The notes under the pieces: generated by a model | What the model saw: the letters and a program-made list of their open reading frames with translations, nothing else | Told to the model about the DNA's origin: nothing | The model's database searches: none | Position numbers and translations under genes: made by a program | Origin: Cladopsammia gracilis | Lineage: Eukaryota; Cnidaria; Anthozoa; Scleractinia; Dendrophylliidae | Direction: 5' to 3' | Length of the DNA: 64,000 bases | NCBI GenBank assembly: GCA_022457155.1 | Contig: JAJGOT010000352.1 | Location: 62,001 to 126,000, forward strand | Shown: in pieces, positions 59,001 through 64,000 of the stretch | How the letters are laid out: every line of letters begins with the position of its first letter | Position numbering within the stretch: position 1 is the stretch's first letter

Positions 59001-62000
59001 AATAATACAAAACTGAATGCAATGCAAGGCTGGCACTACGGCAAAGGGCAAATTTATTAAATGGCCAATATTTTGCCGGAGTAATAAAACTAGTCTTCCT
59101 CAGGGCCAGGGCTATACTGAAAGAAAATATTGTAACGGCTCCTAAAATTTGAAAGTTACATGGTTTTACTTAAATGAATGGTTAATACATGACATGTAGA
59201 CAGCGCACTTGTAAACATAAGATAAAAATAATACATGACATACAAAGTGTTTGATACAAAACTGAGTCAAAGTTCAGCGTTCGTTTCTTCGGCTAATGCC
59301 TTCTGGTGATAAAGTGTTCCCTCTATGAATAAAAAAGGCCTCGCGTGTGCTTTTCGACGGGAAGCATTGATGGTAGGCTGCAGTTCAACCATTGATATAA
59401 GTTTCAAATTTTAGGAGCCGTTGCAATGTTTTCTTTCAGTATAGCCCTGGCCCTGAGGAAGACTAGTTTCATTAGTCGAAATATTGGCCATTTAATAAAT
59501 CTGCCCTTTACCGTATATGCCAGCCTTGTGATTCAGTTTTGTATTTTCACATTCAAGTGACGTCTGGCACGAGATCTTTCACAAGGAAGATCCGGCAACT
59601 ACCAGCAAGTTTAATTTCTGCGTCGTGTGGACCTCTGTATTCAAAGGTTTTTCTACCTGCAATGTACAACGGTTGGAGCCTTGGTGTCGCCATACTTTTT
59701 TCTCGCTTCTCTCGTGGCTGTCACAAACCCAACAAACAAAGCGACGTTTGGCACGGCACGCTCCTTCCACGAGGTGAAGTGCATATGAGAGATCTCACGC
59801 GGGGAAGAAGCCTTCTGCAATTTTTAAACAACATAAACAGTACCATTATTACATTATTTCGTTGTCATAATCGGTTTTTTTTTCTGTCAAAACGAGTGGA
59901 GTTTTGAGTTGTTTATCCAAAATAGCGAGACCACCACGAAGATTTTCTTTTGTTTAGTTCAGTTGTGTTTTGATAAACACTACTATCCAGTACTCAGTTT
60001 CGCGCAAAACCTTTCGCGAAGCTTGTAACCAGGTCAACCGGTACGCACAAATATTACAGCCTCATTCCCAGGTCTCAGCGTACTTACCGAGCAAATAGAG
60101 CTCTCATAGAGGTTTGGGGCCGAATCTTCCAAATTAGCTCGATGGGTGACGTCACATTCCATTAGGCGCCGAGAACGCCTGGGAACGTAGCTGCAATCCT
60201 GAGATTCCCGGTTTGCGCTTCACTACACAAGTCTTTATTTCACAGACGTCTAATTGTATTTAGTTAATAACAGTCACCTTGCCGTCTGCCACGTTTAAAG
60301 TGGTTAAGGTGTAGTCTGCTTTCTTCACAATTTGTTTTATTGTGACCTCGATGCCTCCAAAGCTCTTTGTGTTTCCTTCCCCTCTTGGCAAATAATTCAT
60401 GAATTCCGTCTAGCAAAAACACAAACAAAACCAACGTATCTATTTAGAAAACAGTAGCCTCATGCAGGCCAGTGACTCATTGAAGCGGTGCTAATCAATC
60501 TTAACCATCATTTTTTTTAGTTCCACAGGGGCAATCTTGTGCCGACACTGTCTTGACTATTCAAAAAGAATGGTTAGTCGAACAAAACGAACCAGAAAAT
60601 GAATTTAGTAAACAGCATGCAGGCCCAACATGACAAGAACAGACTGAACAAATTAAAAGTTGTTTTTTTTAGTTCCACGAGGCAGGGCAATCTTGTACCA
60701 TCTGCATTTGCCCATTAAAAATTGGCTTGGAGTGTATCCCAGTAAAGGTAATTATTATAAACTCCAGTTATCTTCGGCACGTTGCTTAGAACCATGATTA
60801 AGGTAAATTTCTCTGAATGTCGGTAAATCTAACTATCCTTGACCACTATCTCGTTATTACAAAGCTACAACGTGTTTTTACGATTTACGATAGTCGGGAG
60901 TTATTTTTAAACTGCGACAAGCGTTATTACCATTTGCGACAGATTCTACGACTCTACGTACAAAAGCGACGTTATTCCAATTTATACCGTACATCAAAAT
61001 TGATTATGAAAAACTAGTTTTACCGGTTTCTCTTTTTCTTCCTCGTTCACCCTGACAACCAATCGAGACTCTTGTTCCCAGACCATTCGCCAAAAATCTT
61101 CCGCGGTTTCGTGCAGGGGGTGTTGAGTGGCGATATATCGCCGCTGACCTTTGTGATCCTATTGAGCAAAGTATCATATTGTTTATTATTTTCATTATTC
61201 ACGGACAAATGAAAGCAAAGTAGCGTTATATAGCTACAAGTAGCTGCAAAAGTAGTTGAGACACTTTCATTCACAAGTGCTTTTTTGGAAGAAATGCACC
61301 AATGCTACCTTTCCTTACCCCTTCCCCCTTATCAATGTTGTTTTGTGATCGGCGCCATGTTCAAAACTTTGGCTAACAACATTGAGCAGGGGAGGAGGGG
61401 TTGCGAGGAAAATATATCGTTCTTTTGTTTTTCGAGACATCATTTTTTTTTATAAAAGAGTGTTTTTTGTGAGTGTCTCAACAATTTCGCAGCTATATAG
61501 CTAACTTTAGTTAGGGCGATTTACCCTGATCCAGTTAGCGTTGATGTAATCCGGATTTGATGATAATTTTACTCGGGTCTTGGGAGCTGAAATAAAGATT
61601 AAACAAATCAGTATAAAAGGTACGGTTTTCAAAAAAATACGATGTCTTGCATTGGCGTACAATATTCAGTAAAAGCGCTATTCTCTGGTTCATTCTCTGG
61701 TTCATTCTCTGGTTCATTCTCAGGTTCATTCTCTGGTTCATTCTCAGGTTCATTCTCTGGTTCATTCTCAGGTTCATTCTCTGGTTCATTCTCAGGTTCA
61801 TTCTCAGGTTCATTCTCTGGTTCATTCTCTGGTTCATTCTCTGGTTCATTCTCAGGTTCATTCTCCGGTTCATTCTCTGGTTCATTCTCAGGTTCATTCT
61901 CTAAGTTCCGGTTCGCATGAATCGCATTTTACAACCTGCAGGTTCCAATGGGCCGATTTAGAAATTTCCATGACACCCGTGGCACACAACGTTTGTGGCG

Positions 62001-63551
62001 CTTGCATGCCGCTCGAGAAATGCCAAAACGGCGTATACGACTCCGCTTGTGTGACATTGTTTGTGGTTACGATGCGTAGAAGTAGGGTTTTAAAACTTGA
62101 GTGAGGCAAAATCCTACTACAACACTTTTCGTGTGGAGCCGGCGTAATTATCGTAACGGTTATAAAGTTGTGGGTTCGATGGAAACAAAACGGTTTGTTG
62201 TAATCGGTAGTAATACGTATCGTGTAGCAAAGCTTAAAGTCATTGTACCGTCTAAATTGATCCTATGGATTAGTCCTAACTCTCGGCTTTCTTTTTTTTT
62301 TTTGGTCAGTATAGCAAAAGAATATGAACAAAATAAATTTACCTGGAAGTACATCAGGTGATCTGTTTTTACTTTCAGTGTTTGCAGGGTATTTTACTTC
62401 CTCCTCGGGGACGTCTTTGCTAAGATTCTGAAACCCAAAACAACAAATCAGTGCATCACTATACTATGCGCATGCGTAAAAATATCAATGTGTTCCGTAT
62501 ACGTGGTGTCTGAAGAAAGAATGCGTTCTGATCCAAGCTTTCTCCTACACGAGGCAAAATACAAATTAAAACAGGAAAACGTGAGCCAGAAAAATAACAA
62601 GTGAACTTGAGTTTTATATTTGTCGAGGAGTTATATTATTTCGGCTGAATGAAGTTCGTTTCACTCGATGATCCTCTTGTTCACACGCACATTCAGTGCT
62701 AACCTGCAAATAGCCATAGCCGCCTCTCGCCGCTCCTGGCTGCTAGAGGCGTTCGCCAGGAAGTGTCTGCGGTTTACCATGAAAAATTCCATTTGATGTC
62801 CCGCGCGAACGCTCGTAGTGGCCAGGAGCAATGTGAAGCGGCTGTATTCGCAGCGGGCTAATTCAGTGCAACCTTATTCTTAGATTAGTTTAAGGCCCAC
62901 GCGGATTTCACGTAACAAAGAATAAAACTGGTAACGAGGCGAGAAGTCATATTGCGCGCAATCGACAATTAATCTTCGAAATTTTGATATCATACATGCA
63001 GTTGGGTTTTCTTACCTTGAATTCAGCCTCTTTCTTCTTTTCGTTTCTGTTTCTGAGCGCCAAAGCTACAATGCCCACGGTTCCTGTTTTGTGTGTCAGC
63101 GGTACATCCTCGTCATCCATGATAGAGTGCGCAGATGAACGCCTTCTACCGCGGTCAGTGTCGATATACCGTAAAGCAACGGGGCTCGATTGCTTAGAAC
63201 CACGACCTTGGCCCTGAGACGAAAAAGTAACAGAATTAATAAACGCTGAAAAGGCACTGACGGCGATTACAGGCTTTTACTTAAAACACAAACCTCTCCT
63301 CCGGTGCTTGCCGATCCCCTCCGAGAGCCTCCAGAACCTGAAGAAGCAGTATCGGAAACTTGTCCAACCTTGTTCTTGTTGCTTTCATCATTAGGCTTGT
63401 CTGCATCAGGGGCGGGGCTTGTCACAATAACAGGTGCTAAGGCACCAGGTTTATTTGCTTTACTTTCCCCATCATCTTTCCCTAAACCGCCATAAGCTTG
63501 GTTTTCGTAGGATATAACTTTCTCCTTTCGGTCTTTATTACTGTTTTTATC
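56042..63551 (-). CDS. Gene D: receptor-type protein tyrosine phosphatase, catalytically altered (5' end outside window)
   Basis: Eleven exons join in phase to 492 residues: 63551-63294, 63213-63016, 62427-62343, 61900-61661, 61586-61525, 61143-61024, 60409-60278, 59814-59657, 57723-57558, 57087-57046 and a short last exon 56059-56042. The first ~270 residues are a charged tail with SYENQAYGG and about 18 ENEP repeats. The rest is a PTP domain (~235 residues): [49 protein letters not shown]. Changes at key sites: WPD loop is WKE, P-loop Arg is Phe, Q-loop Gln is Cys, and the pTyr-loop NRY is shortened. HCSD instead of HCSA and an S-W before the loop recall PTPRN/IA-2-type pseudophosphatases (known family). 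The membrane part should lie above 64 kb. The last exon is the least certain part. Confidence 0.8.
56100..56225 (+). mobile_element. Reverse-transcriptase relic
   Basis: [20 protein letters not shown] resembles the RT catalytic region (YVDD box with a Gly inserted by decay). Only ~40 codons remain. Confidence 0.45.
56843..57032. mobile_element. Near-perfect palindrome, ~85-base arms
   Basis: GGCCATTTCCGAGTTGCCTTTA...TCTCCATCAAAGCGAGGC returns inverted with few changes (CGCTTTGATGGAGAGGCTAA). It ends 14 bases from a gene D exon donor. Confidence 0.85.
57046..57087 (-). CDS. Gene D PTP exon 6: last helix
   Basis: 14 codons, phase 0/0 ([14 protein letters not shown]), after acceptor TGTTTAG. 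Continues the alpha-helix that follows the Q-loop in PTP domains. Confidence 0.65.
57558..57723 (-). CDS. Gene D PTP exon 5: P-loop and Q-loop
   Basis: Splits Ser of HCS with the previous exon (phase 2). [20 protein letters not shown] then [20 protein letters not shown]. The P-loop Arg is Phe, and the Q-loop position before S-L-E-Q-Y is Cys. Donor CAG|GTGAGT. Confidence 0.82.
58443..58846. mobile_element. MITE with ATACCTGCCAAC ends
   Basis: CATACCTGCCAACTCTCC and GGGGTTGGCAGGTATGG are the inverted ends, with TCCCGG motifs inside. Lies in the gene D intron between PTP exons 4 and 5. Confidence 0.75.
59027..59540. mobile_element. Inverted-repeat element with ~130-base arms
   Basis: Arms 59027-59156 and 59405-59540 pair closely (CTAGTCTTCCTCAGGGCCAG and its complement). 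Same gene D intron; its outer end accidentally mimics a coding YYCS plus donor. Confidence 0.8.
59657..59814 (-). CDS. Gene D PTP exon 4: WPD-loop region and catalytic Cys
   Basis: From acceptor AAATTGCAG (phase 0): [40 protein letters not shown], then APTVVHC and AG|GTAGAA in phase 2. Aligns with the PTP pattern F-H-F-x-x-W-P-D-x-x-V-P...P-x-V-V-H-C-S. W-P-D is W-K-E. Confidence 0.8.
60278..60409 (-). CDS. Gene D PTP exon 3
   Basis: 44 codons, phase 0/0: [40 protein letters not shown]. Fits the PTP segment normally starting C-x-x-Y-W-P, here M-N-Y-L-P, and the strand pair after it. Confidence 0.75.
61024..61143 (-). CDS. Gene D PTP exon 2
   Basis: 40 codons after acceptor [46 protein letters not shown]. 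Contains the conserved YIATQ-PL and DFWRMVWE motifs; donor CCG|GTAAAA. Confidence 0.85.
61525..61586 (-). CDS. Gene D PTP exon 1
   Basis: [20 protein letters not shown] between acceptor TTTATTTCAG (phase 1) and donor AGG|GTAAAT (phase 0). DYINAN is a PTP signature. Confidence 0.82.
61661..61900 (-). CDS. Gene D exon with (ENEP)n repeats
   Basis: About 18 copies of a 12-base unit GAGAATGAACC(T/A) encode Glu-Asn-Glu-Pro, then NSAFTEY, which leads into the PTP domain. Phase 1 at both ends fits the neighbours. A flexible acidic spacer between tail and phosphatase fold. All strands are open through the repeat because 12 is a multiple of 3. Confidence 0.75.
62343..62427 (-). CDS. Gene D tail exon
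   Basis: 28 codons ([20 protein letters not shown], ending PDVLP), phase 0 to 1, between TGGGTTTCAG and G|GTAAAT. Confidence 0.65.
63016..63213 (-). CDS. Gene D basic tail exon
   Basis: 66 codons, phase 0/0: [40 protein letters not shown], then [23 protein letters not shown] is a plausible basophilic-kinase site (inference). Confidence 0.65.
63294..63551 (-). CDS. Gene D first visible exon: membrane-proximal tail
   Basis: 86 codons, phase 0/0, starting [20 protein letters not shown]. The basic start is expected right after a helix exon, as in gene B exon 4. Ends GAG|GTTTGT, a weak donor. Confidence 0.65.
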
Positions 63552-63782
63552 CTAAAATTAGTAAATTAAGAATTTGTGAGGCACGTTATTTTAATCGCTT
63601 CATGTTTGAATGCAGTTATACATCATTGCAACTGAGCTAACAACGTTAAGGATAATATGGTCTAACTCATCGTACGCGATCACCCGAAATCGGTCAGGAA
63701 ACTTAGGCAGTCGTCGCCTTGGGAGAGCTACAAGTTAGAAAATAGAACAAAGAATCAACAGAGCGGTGTCTGCTTACGAGAG

Positions 63783-63986
63783 GTGGTTGGACTGGAATTG
63801 AGTGATTGCCCAAGATTTAATCGATTGACCGAAGGAGGTAAGACGTGCGCAGTTACTACCTGCCAACTCTGGAACAGCTTAAGCCTGGAACTTAGATTAA
63901 ATTCAGTATCAATAGAAGTCTTTAAGAATAATTATAGAAAAATCTTAATTAAAGAGCAGCAGGAATTGCACCACTTTAAAGTTTGA
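63783..63986 (+). mobile_element. LINE C-terminal fragment
   Basis: TCAVTTCQLWNSLSLELRLN plus SIEVFKNNYRKIL fits the LWN-LP--IR...FK--LK end of LINE reverse transcriptases. The rest of the element is absent. Confidence 0.6.
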
Positions 63987-64000
63987 AGGTTTTGTATATA

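Noticed and set aside
58980..59030. In-frame YYCS followed by a donor, fitting the phosphatase exon just before the P-loop exon
   Set aside because: The sequence is the terminal repeat of the 59.0-59.5 kb element, whose other end carries the same bases. The true exon is at 59657-59814, with VVHC in the right phase and PTP similarity along its length.

Overview
The window reads as nuclear DNA of an invertebrate animal, most likely an anthozoan cnidarian such as a stony coral (inference). It is AT-rich. Its genes have short exons with GT-AG introns and consistent phases, plus a rhodopsin-family receptor and a receptor-type tyrosine phosphatase. The space between is packed with small inverted-repeat elements, tRNA-derived SINEs, non-LTR retrotransposon pieces and satellites. 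I see no bacterial operons, CRISPR arrays or complete tRNA/rRNA genes.

Every gene I can support lies on the minus strand. From high to low coordinate they are: gene D (cut by the window end, ~63.6 to 56.0 kb), a cytoplasmic tail plus a complete but catalytically altered tyrosine-phosphatase domain; gene E (~53.8 to 50.8 kb), tentative exons of an unknown cysteine-containing protein; gene C (~49.9 to 40.4 kb); gene B (~34.0 to 22.0 kb); a one-exon GPCR with a frameshift (15.7-16.7 kb); and gene A (3.8 kb to beyond the window start). Genes A, B and C are paralogues. Each has a signal-peptide exon ending in phase 1, one exon holding a ~110-residue ectodomain (W-x-x-F-C, a second conserved Cys, and D-x-D...T..A), and a phase 0/0 exon with a single membrane helix. 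B and C continue into long tails: B has a mucin-like stalk outside and acidic seven-residue repeats inside, and C has three tyrosine-rich repeats. The pattern of strands and helices suggests a SEA-like membrane-proximal domain.

Gene D shows only its intracellular part. Exon phases join through eleven exons into a phosphatase domain with clear DYINAN, YIATQ, FWRMVW and HCS motifs. However, the WPD loop reads WKE, the P-loop arginine is phenylalanine and the Q-loop is altered, so it is probably a pseudophosphatase. A model worth testing is that A-C are single-pass receptors with tyrosine-motif tails and D is a related receptor carrying a phosphotyrosine-binding, non-catalytic phosphatase fold.

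A second notable layer is RNA: two hammerhead ribozymes with complete conserved cores (3.4 kb, plus strand; 4.8 kb, minus strand), one mutated copy in a foldback element, and two more diverged hammerhead-like repeats (29.2 and 45.6/46.0 kb). The second of these is split by an insertion flanked by TTAA. Regions 4-15.6, 17-22, 34-40 and 51-53 kb hold mostly repeats and no gene I can defend.
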